The notes beneath the pieces are model-generated. The model saw only the letters and a list, made by a program, of their open reading frames with translations. It was not told the DNA's origin and did no database searches. A DNA stretch of 64,000 nt, from positions 124,001 through 188,000 of the forward strand of contig NZ_JNYQ01000011.1 in NCBI RefSeq assembly GCF_000717245.1. Direction: 5' to 3'. How positions within the stretch are numbered: position 1 is the first letter of the stretch; every line of letters starts with the position of its first letter. This document shows, piece by piece, positions 33,361 to 41,795 of the stretch. This stretch comes from Kitasatospora papulosa (GTDB taxonomy: Bacteria > Actinomycetota > Actinomycetes > Streptomycetales > Streptomycetaceae). Both the position numbers and the translations under genes were made by a program.

Positions 33361-34746
33361 CTAGCGGCACTCCGGCAGCGCCGGCACCTCCCTGGTGCGT
33401 ACCGCGGGCAGCCAGGCCGTGGAAGGCCCGGAGCCGGCCGGGAGGCGGATGCGGAACCAACGGGTGGACTGCCGGTCCTCCTCGTCGACGACCGGGTCCC
33501 CGCCGTGCATCTGACAGTCGGTCGTGAGGACGTCGCCGTGCCACACCCTGGTCTGTACGACGTTCTCCGCCGTGTAGGGCAACAGGGGATCGACCGCCAG
33601 ACCCAGACTGCACCGCAGGTCCAGGTCGACCGGCTCCCGGCAGCCCCGTTCCGCGTTGTACACCCGGACCAGGCCGGGCGGTGCGCCCGGGGCGGTCCTC
33701 GCGGTGTCCGAGCACAGGGCCGCGACGCTCACCCCGCACAGCGCCGTGGCCAGCGCGGCGGTGCGGGCACGGCCGCCCCGCCGCCCCGCCCCCACGACGC
33801 GCGTCCGCCGGTGGGCGGTGGTCATCCGGGCGAGCAGGCTCTCCGCCGTGTGGCGGGCGCGGGCCTGATGGGTCGGTGCCAGACAGTCGGTGGCCAGCGC
33901 GCGCCAGAGCGGCGGAACGGCAGGATCCACGCGCAGCGCCGCACGCCCCTCGCCGTACTCCTGGACCGCGGCGCCCCGGGCCATCGGCGTCGCCCCGGCG
34001 AACAGCGGGACGCCGGGCGCGAACACCTCGTGGATGATGACGCCCAGGGCCCAGATGTCGGCGGTCGGCCGGATCGGTACGCCGAGTTCGCCGAGGGGCG
34101 CCTTCCAGCGCTCGGGCGGGAAGTAGTCCATGGTCCCCATGGGCGGCGCGTACCCGTGTGTCCCCGTCAGCTCGGTGGCGAGGCCGAAGTCGGAGAGCTT
34201 CACGGACCCGTCCCTGCCCAGTAGGACGTTCTCCGGCTTGAGGTCCGCGTGGACCCAGCCCGACCGGTGCAGATGGGCGAGTCCCTCGCAGATGCCGGCG
34301 ATCAGCCGGCCGCGGTCCGTCTCGGGCACCCCCGCGTCGATCAGGTCCCGGAGGCTGCCGGTGGCCCGTTCCATGACCAGCACGATCGCGCCCTCCAGGA
34401 AGGGGCGTTCGGGGGAGGCGAGGACGAACCACTCCCGGAAGCCGATCAGCCGGGGGTGCCCGGCCCTGCGGCCCAGTTCGACCTCGCGGCGCGCGGACTC
34501 CACGATGCTGCGCACCTGGCGCGGCGAGAGACCGGCGGTCGGCATGATCTTGAGCGCGACGTCGCCCCGGTCCGGGGGAGAGGCGGCCGAGCCGCTCCGG
34601 CCCGGTCCCCGGCCGGCCGGTCGCGCCGCATAGACCGTGGACCAGCCGCCGGACCCGATCAGCCGGGTGACCACCCAGTCCCCGACGCGACAGCCGGGCG
34701 GGAGCACGTCGGTCAGGTCGTCCCCCGTGGTGCGCGCCGCGCTCAT
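33361..34746 (-). CDS. Membrane Ser/Thr protein kinase (PknB-like, non-RD)
   Basis: 461 residues. Kinase domain 24-310: glycine loop GSGGWSTVY, K66 in VALKIMP, catalytic loop HADLKPEN with D168 (HAD rather than HRD), DFG at 186-188, PPERW for APE. One membrane helix at about 328-345, then an outside domain of about 110 residues with cysteines (YNAERGCREPVDLDLRCSL ... TTDCQMHGG) that could form disulfides. Its start overlaps the FHA gene stop by 4 nt, so kinase and FHA protein are made together. Confidence 0.87.
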   Translation of the reverse strand: MSAARTTGDDLTDVLPPGCRVGDWVVTRLIGSGGWSTVYAARPAGRGPGRSGSAASPPDRGDVALKIMPTAGLSPRQVRSIVESARREVELGRRAGHPRLIGFREWFVLASPERPFLEGAIVLVMERATGSLRDLIDAGVPETDRGRLIAGICEGLAHLHRSGWVHADLKPENVLLGRDGSVKLSDFGLATELTGTHGYAPPMGTMDYFPPERWKAPLGELGVPIRPTADIWALGVIIHEVFAPGVPLFAGATPMARGAAVQEYGEGRAALRVDPAVPPLWRALATDCLAPTHQARARHTAESLLARMTTAHRRTRVVGAGRRGGRARTAALATALCGVSVAALCSDTARTAPGAPPGLVRVYNAERGCREPVDLDLRCSLGLAVDPLLPYTAENVVQTRVWHGDVLTTDCQMHGGDPVVDEEDRQSTRWFRIRLPAGSGPSTAWLPAVRTREVPALPECR

Positions 34747-35549
34747 CGCGCGGCCTGCCGCTCCTGCCCGCCGGTGCGCGCCAGGGGCGGCAACAGCGCG
34801 AGGTGTTCCTCCCGCACGAGCCCGAACCGCAGCGCCAGCCCGACGATCTCCTCCCGCTTGCCGTTGCGGCGGTCGCTCCTGCCGGGCTCGGGGCTGTCCG
34901 GGGCGCCGACGCGCAGCTTCTCCTCGGCGAGGTAGTCGATGTGCGAGCTGACCGCCCGCGCGGTCAGTTCGCCGGAGGCGAGGTGACCGCTGAGACGTTC
35001 CACGATCCGGGGAGTGGTGGGAACCGCCACGCGCGACTGGTCGCGCAGACGCGGTTCGCAGAGGGCGACCAGGACGAGGAAGTACGTGGCCGTCTCGTTC
35101 AGGGAGTACGCGGTGACCGTGCGGTTCCCCCAGGGGACGCCCATGGCGTCCGGGTCCAGATAGAGGTGGTCGGGAGCGAACACCTGGAAGGAGACCGTGG
35201 CCTCACCGCGTGTGGGCAGCACGACGCGCGAGAACTCGAAGGGGATGGGCGCCCCGATCCGCCTGGGCGGAACCCTCAGGTATTCGCCCGCTCCCTCCGG
35301 ATTCTCCACGAGGTAGCTGTGGGCGGTGCTGTGGTTGGTCAACTGCCAGTGGTCGTCGGTCACACGGATCTCCCCGGCCAGCCGGGAGATCGCCGGATCG
35401 TCGAGGCGCAGCTCGACGGGGACGCTCGCGGGGCCCCGCCCGAAGCGCGCGACCTCGCCCGGGCCGAGCCGTAACGTCACCGCGTCCGCACGCGGTTCGC
35501 CGTCTGCGCCGCCGCTCTCCCGCGGCAGATGGACGATTACGCCGCTCAA
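34743..35549 (-). CDS. FHA-domain protein
   Basis: 268 residues from TTG 35549 (ribosome-binding site GGGGGAG). N-terminal FHA-like domain (about 20-120): VARFGRGPASVPVELRLDDPAISRLAGEIRVTDDHWQLTNHSTAHSYLVENPEGAG, with the phosphothreonine-binding R-S/N-N pattern partly kept. The C-terminal half is a helical winged-helix-like region (VERLSGHLASGELTARAVSSHIDYLAEEKLRVG). Likely a substrate or reader of the kinase encoded immediately downstream. Confidence 0.8.
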   Translation of the reverse strand: MSGVIVHLPRESGGADGEPRADAVTLRLGPGEVARFGRGPASVPVELRLDDPAISRLAGEIRVTDDHWQLTNHSTAHSYLVENPEGAGEYLRVPPRRIGAPIPFEFSRVVLPTRGEATVSFQVFAPDHLYLDPDAMGVPWGNRTVTAYSLNETATYFLVLVALCEPRLRDQSRVAVPTTPRIVERLSGHLASGELTARAVSSHIDYLAEEKLRVGAPDSPEPGRSDRRNGKREEIVGLALRFGLVREEHLALLPPLARTGGQERQAAR

Positions 35550-35789
35550 CGCTCCCCCGTCCCGCGCGTCGCTTGTCGGACCAGCGGAACGATACTCATC
35601 TCGCGGGGGAGTTCACCGGCGTACTTCGGCCACATCGGCGCAACCGGTCACCATGGTCTGCGGATGCCCCTTTCCGGGCCGTGCGCAGTGGGGAAAGTCA
35701 CCGCAGGAGGGAGGGCAGGGGGCCGGGTCGGGCGGAAGGGGCGGTGCGAAGGGGACCCCCGGATCCGTGAACGGAGCCCCGAAGCCCCC

Positions 35790-36347
35790 TCACCGTGGCG
35801 AGATCCGATCCTCCGCTCGGAGCGCGGGGCTGCCCGACAGGAGCGGTGCGACGGCGCGGTCCCCGAAGGCCGTCCACGGCTGCCATCCGCCGCTCGGCCG
35901 CGCCTGCACCCGGGTCCGCACCCGGCCCGCGTCGGTGACGGCGAACACGTGCAGCCGCCCGGTGGCGTCGAGCGCGGCCACGGGGGTGGCGACGAGCCGG
36001 ATTCCGGGTTCGCCGAACTCCGCACCGGGATGCGTCTCCCCGCCGGGGGTGATCTGCCAGCGGTGGTCGAGGCGGGCTCCGCCGGGTGTCAGGGTGAACG
36101 CCTCCAGCCTGCCGTCGGCGTTCACGGCGAGCGCCGGGGCGGCGGCGCTCCAGCCGGACAACGGCACCCAGGCGTCCCAGCCACCGCTCGGGACGGCCTG
36201 CCGCCGGGCGAAGGCTCCCACGCCCGACGGTCCGATCGCGGCCACGGTGAGCCGGCCGCTGCCGTCCCCCGCCACGCGCGGCGCGGCGCCGGCCGCCGTG
36301 CCGAAGCGGTGCCATGACGCCGTCCACGGCCCGCCGGGCGGGGGCAT
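35790..36347 (-). CDS. PLL-like beta-propeller lectin protein (no signal peptide)
   Basis: 185 residues from ATG 36347 behind GAAGGAACTC. Repeats of the Photorhabdus PLL type are visible: W-x-R-F, GRLTVAAIG, GGWDAWVPLSGW, ADGRLEAFTLTPGGARLDHRWQITPGGE, ATGRLHVFAVTDAGRVRTRVQARPSGGWQPW. About four degenerate repeats. It has no leader and lies 17 nt downstream of a secreted PLL peptidase, so it may be the severed tail of a longer propeller or be cytosolic. Confidence 0.7.
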   Translation of the reverse strand: MPPPGGPWTASWHRFGTAAGAAPRVAGDGSGRLTVAAIGPSGVGAFARRQAVPSGGWDAWVPLSGWSAAAPALAVNADGRLEAFTLTPGGARLDHRWQITPGGETHPGAEFGEPGIRLVATPVAALDATGRLHVFAVTDAGRVRTRVQARPSGGWQPWTAFGDRAVAPLLSGSPALRAEDRISPR

Positions 36348-36364
36348 GAGTTCCTTCGGAGGGG

Positions 36365-37882
36365 TCAGCCGACCGGGGGACCGGCGGAGTTGTTGAGCCA
36401 GAGCCAGTCGGACCACGTGGCGAAGCCGGTCTGCCATTTGTGGAAGGTGCCCGCGTGGCTCGTTCCGAAGACCTCGATGCGGCCGTCGGCGTTGGAGGTG
36501 GCGGTCACCTCGGTGCCGCCGGTGCCGAACACCGCCCAGTCGCTGTAGCGGGCGTTCACACCGGTCTGCCAGATGTGCATGGCGGTGGTGCCGTTCATCG
36601 CGAAGACCTCGACGCGGCCGTCGGGGGTGCGTTCGCTGGTGAGCTGCGAGTCGGTGGGGCCGCCCACGGGCTCCCACCCCGACCAGTTCGCCGAGCCCGT
36701 CTGGTACCTGTGGAACACGCCGACCGGGCCGGACGCGAAGACCTCGAGACGGCCGTCGGCGTTGTGGTCGACCGTCAGGTCGTGCCCGCCTTCACCGAAT
36801 CCGGCCCACGGTGACCATCCGCCGCTGGGCGCGGTCTGGTACCTGTGCTGGAAGGTGGAGCCGTTGAGGGCGAAGACCTCCAGGCGTCCGTCGGGTGCCT
36901 TCCCCATCTCCACCCGGCTGTCGGCGGGTCCGCCGCCGGTGGGCTCCCACCCCGACCAGCCGCCGTTCGGAGCGAGCTGGTACCGGTGGAAGAGACCGGC
37001 GGGGCCCGATGCGTACACCTCGATACGGCCGTCGGCGTTGACACCGGCCGCGGCGTCCCGGCCGCCACCGCCGAAGTTCTCCCATCCCGACCAGCCGCCG
37101 GACGGGCTGGTCTGCCAGCGGTGTTCGAAGGTGTCCCCGTTGAGGGCGAGCAGTTCGAGACGGCCGTCGGCGTTCGGAGCGACGGCGAGTTCGGCGTCGC
37201 CCGGTCCGCCGAGCGACTCCCACTCCGACCAGTCGCCGTTGACCTCGCGCTGCCAGGCGTGGTGGATGCCGTCGGCTCCGGCGGCGAACAGCTCCAGGCG
37301 CCCGTCCGCCGACCGCGCGGACACGACCCGGCCCGACTCGGACGGGTACACCAGGGGTTCGGGCCGCGGACCGCTGCCCGGGGTGCAGGGAAGCACCACG
37401 CCGCGCTCCGCCAGGTGGACCTCGGGATCGATGCCGTAGGTGGTGGACCGGTCTCCCCAGATCCGCAGATGGAGGTGGGGACCCGTGGACTGGCCCTCGG
37501 AACCCATCAGGGCGATCTGCTGGCCCGCCGTCACACGGTCGCCGACGGAGACGTCCCGCCGGATCATGTGCCCGTACTCGGAGATCCGGCCGTCGGCGTG
37601 CTGGACCCGGATCCACTGGCCGTAACCGCTCTCGTAGCCGGAGATGGTCACCTCGCCGTCGCCGACGGCGTAGATCGGTGTCCCCACGACATTGGCGATG
37701 TCGGTGCCGTTGTGTCCGTCGTGGAAGTGCTGGGACACGAAACCGGCGGCCGGACAGGCCGCTGCGGCGGCGGTGCCGGCGGCTGCGGCGGGAGCGGCCG
37801 GCAGAGGTGTCCACGGCAGCAGTGCGGCCGCCGCTGACGCGAGGGACCAGGTCAGTGCACGTCGGGAAAGCCCTGGAAGCAC
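36365..37882 (-). CDS. Secreted M23 peptidase fused to PLL lectin repeats
   Basis: 505 residues. Tat-like leader (SRRALTWSLASAAAALLPW). M23 domain about 45-170 with zinc ligands H57 and D61 (HNGTDIA), H105, and H136-x-H138 (GPHLHLRIW). Residues 185-500 are about six PLL-type propeller repeats, each with DGR(L/I)E(V/L)xA, a W-x-T/Y-G and a final W-S-x-W. M23 enzymes cut peptidoglycan cross-bridges; PLL propellers bind fucosylated or methylated glycans. So a cell-wall endopeptidase with a sugar-targeting module. Divergent from the acylase gene. Confidence 0.87.
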   Translation of the reverse strand: MLPGLSRRALTWSLASAAAALLPWTPLPAAPAAAAGTAAAAACPAAGFVSQHFHDGHNGTDIANVVGTPIYAVGDGEVTISGYESGYGQWIRVQHADGRISEYGHMIRRDVSVGDRVTAGQQIALMGSEGQSTGPHLHLRIWGDRSTTYGIDPEVHLAERGVVLPCTPGSGPRPEPLVYPSESGRVVSARSADGRLELFAAGADGIHHAWQREVNGDWSEWESLGGPGDAELAVAPNADGRLELLALNGDTFEHRWQTSPSGGWSGWENFGGGGRDAAAGVNADGRIEVYASGPAGLFHRYQLAPNGGWSGWEPTGGGPADSRVEMGKAPDGRLEVFALNGSTFQHRYQTAPSGGWSPWAGFGEGGHDLTVDHNADGRLEVFASGPVGVFHRYQTGSANWSGWEPVGGPTDSQLTSERTPDGRVEVFAMNGTTAMHIWQTGVNARYSDWAVFGTGGTEVTATSNADGRIEVFGTSHAGTFHKWQTGFATWSDWLWLNNSAGPPVG

Positions 37883-38042
37883 GAGTGCTCCTCCCCTTGG
37901 CGGTCTCGGGGTGAGTGGGACGGTCGGTCGGGGCCGTGCGCTCGGGCGGTACGGAAGCTAGCAACAGGGCGGCTCCCGAAGACCCCGGAAGGTTACGGAA
38001 TGACAGACGGGCGCACGTCGGTTAGTGGGCGCTCGCCACCGG

Positions 38043-38073
38043 TCATCGGGATTTCATCGCCCGTCCCTAGCGT
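38043..38073 (+). promoter_or_regulatory. SARP-type promoter of the acylase gene
   Basis: TCATCG at 38043-38048 and 38054-38059 (11-bp period), then exactly 8 bp (cccgtccc), then -10 TAGCGT at 38068-38073; the start codon is 45 nt further. No -35 hexamer is evident, as expected for SARP-activated promoters. The same arrangement occurs twice more at 43497-43578. Confidence 0.7.
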
Positions 38074-38117
38074 GGCCTCCTTCGGGCGACGGCCCGTACG
38101 ACAGGGGAAGGACAGCG

Positions 38118-40574
38118 ATGGCACGGAGGAGACGCAGGGCGAGACTGCCGATGGCGGTCGTGGCCGCGGTGGCGGTGATGAGCACGCTGGCGGCCGGCGG
38201 TCCGGCGGCCGGGGGGACCGGGACGGCACCCGGCCCGGACGAGCCCACGATCCGCTGGACCGAGTACGGGATTCCGCACATCATCGCCTCGGACTGGGAA
38301 GGGCTGGGGACGGGCTACGGATACGCGGCGGCCAAGGACAACATCTGCACCCTCGCCGACACCTACCTGATGGTCGACGCCCAGCGGTCCCGCTATCTGG
38401 GGCCCGACGGCAGGGCGAGCCCCGGCCAGACCCAGAACAGCACCAGCAACCTCAACAGCGACCTGTACTTCCAGCGGATCAAGGACGACAGGGTGGTGGA
38501 GCGACTGCTGGACCAGCCCGCCCCCGACGGCCCGGAGCCGGAGGTCGAGGAGGCCATTCGCGGCTACGTCCGGGGATACAACAGGTACCTGGCCGAGACG
38601 GGCGCGGAGAACATCTCCGACCCGGCGTGCCGCGGCGCCGCCTGGGTACGGCCGATCACGGAGCTGGACGTCTACCGGCACGCGCACGCCGAGATCATCA
38701 TGGGCAGCGCCGACCCCCTGCTCGACGGCCAGGTGAACGCCGCTCCCGCGGTGGGGGCGGACGCCGCGCAGCCACGGTCGACACCGGGGAGGACCGCGGC
38801 GAAGGTCCGTGAGGCGATGGCCTCGAGCCGTCGGGACAGCATGGGAAGCAACGCACTGGCCGTCGGTTCGCAGGGGGTGTCCGGTGGTACCGGCATGCTG
38901 CTGGCCAACCCGCACTTCCCGTGGCAGGGCAAGAACCGGATGTGGCAGAGCCAGCTGACCATCCCGGGCAAGGTCAACGTCTCCGGGGCGAGCCTGCTGG
39001 GGCTTCCCGCCGTGAACATCGGGCACAACGACGACGTCGCCTGGAGCCACACCGTCGCCACGGTGGCACCCTTCGGGCTGTTCGACGTACAGGTCGATCC
39101 GCTGAACCCGACCATGTACCTGGTCGACGGAGCCTGGGAGCGGATGACCTCGCAGCGGGTGGAGGTCGAGGTGCTGGAGCCGGGCGGCACCCTCTCCACG
39201 GTCACCAGGACCCTGTGGTCCACCCGCTACGGCCCGGTCACCACGTCGATGCAGGGCGTCCCGCTGCCCTGGGTGGTCAGCGCGCACGCGGTGCGCGACG
39301 TGAACATGCACAACCTGCGTGCGCTGAACACCTGGTTCGGCCTCGACCAGGCCCGGGACGTCCACGACGTGGTCGGCATCCTGGAGACCACACAGGGCGT
39401 CCCGTTCTTCAACACCGTCGCCTCCGACCGCACGGGCAACGCGCTCTACGCGGACATCCAGGCCACCCCGAACATCACCGACGCCCACGCGCGGTCGTGC
39501 CTCACCGAGACCGGCAAGCTGCTGTTCGACCAGGCGCTCCCGCTGTCGAACGTGCCGCCGATCTCCATCCTCGACGGCAAGCGCAGCGCGTGCGACTGGC
39601 CCGACGACCCGGACGCCGCGGCCCCTGGACTGCTGGATCCGAAGGAGCAACCACGCCTGATCCGGACCGACTTCGCGGGCAACGCCAACGACAGCCCCTG
39701 GCTCGCCAACCCCGCGCAGCCGCTGACCTATCCCCGGGTGATGGGCGACACCTCGGCACCCCGGTCCCTGCGTACCCAGGAGTTGATCCTGACCGCGCAG
39801 AACCGGATCAACGGGACCGACGGCCTGCCGGGCAAGGGCTTCACCCCCGAGACCATGGGGCAGTTGCTGTTCGCCGACAACAGCAGGGCGGCCGACCTCG
39901 CCCTCGACGCCACGGTGACCATGTGCCGGAACGTGGCCTTCGGCCTCATCCTGGTGGACGGCAACCTGGTGAACGTGAGCGAGGCCTGCCCGGTCCTCGC
40001 CGCCTGGAAGAGCCACGACTACACGTCGGACAGCAGGGGATCGTGGCTCTTCGCGAACTACTGGTCCCTTCTGCTGAACGGACAGGGAGTCGCGAAACTG
40101 CCGTGGCGGGTCCCCTTCGACCCCAAGGACCCGGTGCACACGCCCAACTCGCTGGACACCGGGAACTCCGCCGTCCGTGACGCGTTCGGCCGCGCCGTAC
40201 TGGCGCTGCGCAAGGCGGGTGTCCCGCTGGACGCCCCGCTCTCGGACGTCCAGAAGGTCACCCGCGGTGGTGAGCAGATCCCGGTCCACGGCTCCATCGG
40301 CCAACTGGGGGTGCTGAACGTCATCACTCCCGGCCAGGTCGACGGAACACAGGACGTCGTCTTCGGATCGAGCTTCGTCCAACAGGTGCGGTTCACCGCG
40401 GAAGGTCCTCCGCAGGCCTTCTCCGTCCTGGCCTACTCCCAGTCGGCCGACCCGGAGTCGCCGCACCACGCCGACCAGACCAAGCTGTTCTCGGCCGGCG
40501 GATGGGTGACCGGGCGGTTCACGGAGGAGCAGATCGCGGCTTCACCGGACCTGCTGATCAAGGTTCTCGACTGA
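38118..40574 (+). CDS. Penicillin acylase family (Ntn hydrolase) secreted enzyme
   Basis: 818 residues from ATG 38118 (a leader-less longer frame starts at 38025). Arg-rich leader MARRRRRARLPMAVVAAVAVM. The precursor should self-cleave before S244 in RRDSMGSNALAVG, whose Ser becomes the N-terminal nucleophile; the preceding residues are the alpha chain and spacer. NPHFPW, GHNDDVAWSHTV and NANDSPWL fit the aculeacin/AHL acylase branch (QuiP, AAC). Likely substrates are N-acyl groups of lactones or lipopeptides. Followed by an esterase gene after 31 nt. Confidence 0.87.
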   Translation: MARRRRRARLPMAVVAAVAVMSTLAAGGPAAGGTGTAPGPDEPTIRWTEYGIPHIIASDWEGLGTGYGYAAAKDNICTLADTYLMVDAQRSRYLGPDGRASPGQTQNSTSNLNSDLYFQRIKDDRVVERLLDQPAPDGPEPEVEEAIRGYVRGYNRYLAETGAENISDPACRGAAWVRPITELDVYRHAHAEIIMGSADPLLDGQVNAAPAVGADAAQPRSTPGRTAAKVREAMASSRRDSMGSNALAVGSQGVSGGTGMLLANPHFPWQGKNRMWQSQLTIPGKVNVSGASLLGLPAVNIGHNDDVAWSHTVATVAPFGLFDVQVDPLNPTMYLVDGAWERMTSQRVEVEVLEPGGTLSTVTRTLWSTRYGPVTTSMQGVPLPWVVSAHAVRDVNMHNLRALNTWFGLDQARDVHDVVGILETTQGVPFFNTVASDRTGNALYADIQATPNITDAHARSCLTETGKLLFDQALPLSNVPPISILDGKRSACDWPDDPDAAAPGLLDPKEQPRLIRTDFAGNANDSPWLANPAQPLTYPRVMGDTSAPRSLRTQELILTAQNRINGTDGLPGKGFTPETMGQLLFADNSRAADLALDATVTMCRNVAFGLILVDGNLVNVSEACPVLAAWKSHDYTSDSRGSWLFANYWSLLLNGQGVAKLPWRVPFDPKDPVHTPNSLDTGNSAVRDAFGRAVLALRKAGVPLDAPLSDVQKVTRGGEQIPVHGSIGQLGVLNVITPGQVDGTQDVVFGSSFVQQVRFTAEGPPQAFSVLAYSQSADPESPHHADQTKLFSAGGWVTGRFTEEQIAASPDLLIKVLD

Positions 40575-40605
40575 GCGTGCCTGCACATTCACAAGGGGGA
40601 ACACA

Positions 40606-41703
40606 GTGACAAGGAAAGTCAGTTGGTGGAGGCCGGCGACGGCATGGATGCTCGCCGCCGTGGCCGTGGCCGTGGCCGTGGTCGCGCCGGCGGGCCCGGC
40701 GCAGGCCGCGGACAAGAGCTCCACGCCGCCGCCCATGGCGGACGGCTTCGGCCTGACCCGGGTCGGCGAGGCGACCGGGAGCGCCGACAACTTCTACCTC
40801 ACGGTCACCACGCCCGAGGTCGCGGGCGAGCAGCACATCAAGATCATTCTGCCGGACGGCTACTACGACGATCCCGGCCGGCGCTACCCGGTGCTGTACT
40901 TCCTGCACGGCTCGCCCGACGACCCGGTCCAGCAGAACTACCCGGCCCTGTCGATGTCGGACGAGATGATCACCGTCGTCCCGGACGGCGGCGCCCGGGG
41001 CTGGTACGCCAACTGGCTCAACCAGAGGACCGCGGCCGGCGCCCAGAACTGGGAGAACTTCCACCTGAAGCAGGTGATCCCGTTCATCGACGCGAACCTG
41101 CGGACCATCCCCACCAAGAAGGCCAGGGCCATCGCCGGCGTCTCCATGGGCGGCTTCGGCGCCTTCCACTACGCCCAGGCCCGCCCCGACCTGTTCAGCC
41201 ACACCGCGTCCCTGTCGGGGGACATCGACATGTCGGCGAGGTCCATGGACCTCCGGCTGGCCGTCGTCGCCTCCCTCATCGACGCGACGGGCGCGATCTG
41301 CGCCTCGGCGTCCGGAACCTGCGACCCGAACGACTCCCCGTACAAGCCCGGTGTCGACAGCGACGCCGCGTTCGGCTCGCCCTACCCGGTGTTCAACGCC
41401 GACTGGCGGTGGAACGAGGTCGACCCCTCGCAGCACATGGGCGTACTGGCCGAAGCCGGAGTCGGAGTGTCCGTCTACGTCGGTGACGGAGGCGGCTCGC
41501 CCCTCGAACCGGAGTTCTGGGTCGCGGGCGCGGCCAAGAACGTCAAGGCGGCCATGGACGCCCTCGGCATGTCCTACTACTACGTCAACTACGGCGACGG
41601 GGCGGCCTGGGGCACCCGGTGCGACGGTGGCCACAACGGCGGCTGCTGGGAACAGGACCTCCGTGACCTGATCCCCAGGCTGGAGAGGGAGTTCGCGGCC
41701 TGA
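40606..41703 (+). CDS. Secreted alpha/beta esterase (esterase D/mycolyltransferase-like)
   Basis: 365 residues with a Sec leader (about 1-35, cleavage after PAQA). Catalytic Ser S180 in AGVSMGGFGAF, HGSPDDP oxyanion region, and a late His in CDGGHNGGCWEQDL. Similar to tributyrin esterase and antigen-85-like enzymes. Two Cys pairs (ICASASGTC; RCDGGHNGGC) may form disulfides. Co-transcribed with the acylase and so under the SARP-type promoter. Confidence 0.85.
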   Translation: MTRKVSWWRPATAWMLAAVAVAVAVVAPAGPAQAADKSSTPPPMADGFGLTRVGEATGSADNFYLTVTTPEVAGEQHIKIILPDGYYDDPGRRYPVLYFLHGSPDDPVQQNYPALSMSDEMITVVPDGGARGWYANWLNQRTAAGAQNWENFHLKQVIPFIDANLRTIPTKKARAIAGVSMGGFGAFHYAQARPDLFSHTASLSGDIDMSARSMDLRLAVVASLIDATGAICASASGTCDPNDSPYKPGVDSDAAFGSPYPVFNADWRWNEVDPSQHMGVLAEAGVGVSVYVGDGGGSPLEPEFWVAGAAKNVKAAMDALGMSYYYVNYGDGAAWGTRCDGGHNGGCWEQDLRDLIPRLEREFAA

Positions 41704-41712
41704 CGGACAGCG

Positions 41713-41760
41713 TCCGCCGTCGTCCCCGGCCACTGGACCGGCCTGCGGGACGACGGCGGA
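41713..41760. terminator. Bidirectional terminator
   Basis: tccgccgtcgtccc / gggacgacggcgga, a 14-bp perfect stem between the convergent esterase and transglycosylase genes. Confidence 0.75.
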
Positions 41761-41795
41761 TGTGCGCGCTGAACTCACCGTACCCGGACCGCCCC

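Noticed and set aside
37883..38042. SARP box for the M23-PLL gene on the minus strand
   Set aside because: TANNNT hexamers exist (for example at 37960-37955) but no 11-bp repeated hexamer lies 8 bp upstream of any of them.
38067..40469. 800-aa minus-strand open frame
   Set aside because: Antisense shadow of the acylase gene, whose plus-strand frame has a leader, Ntn motif and family length.
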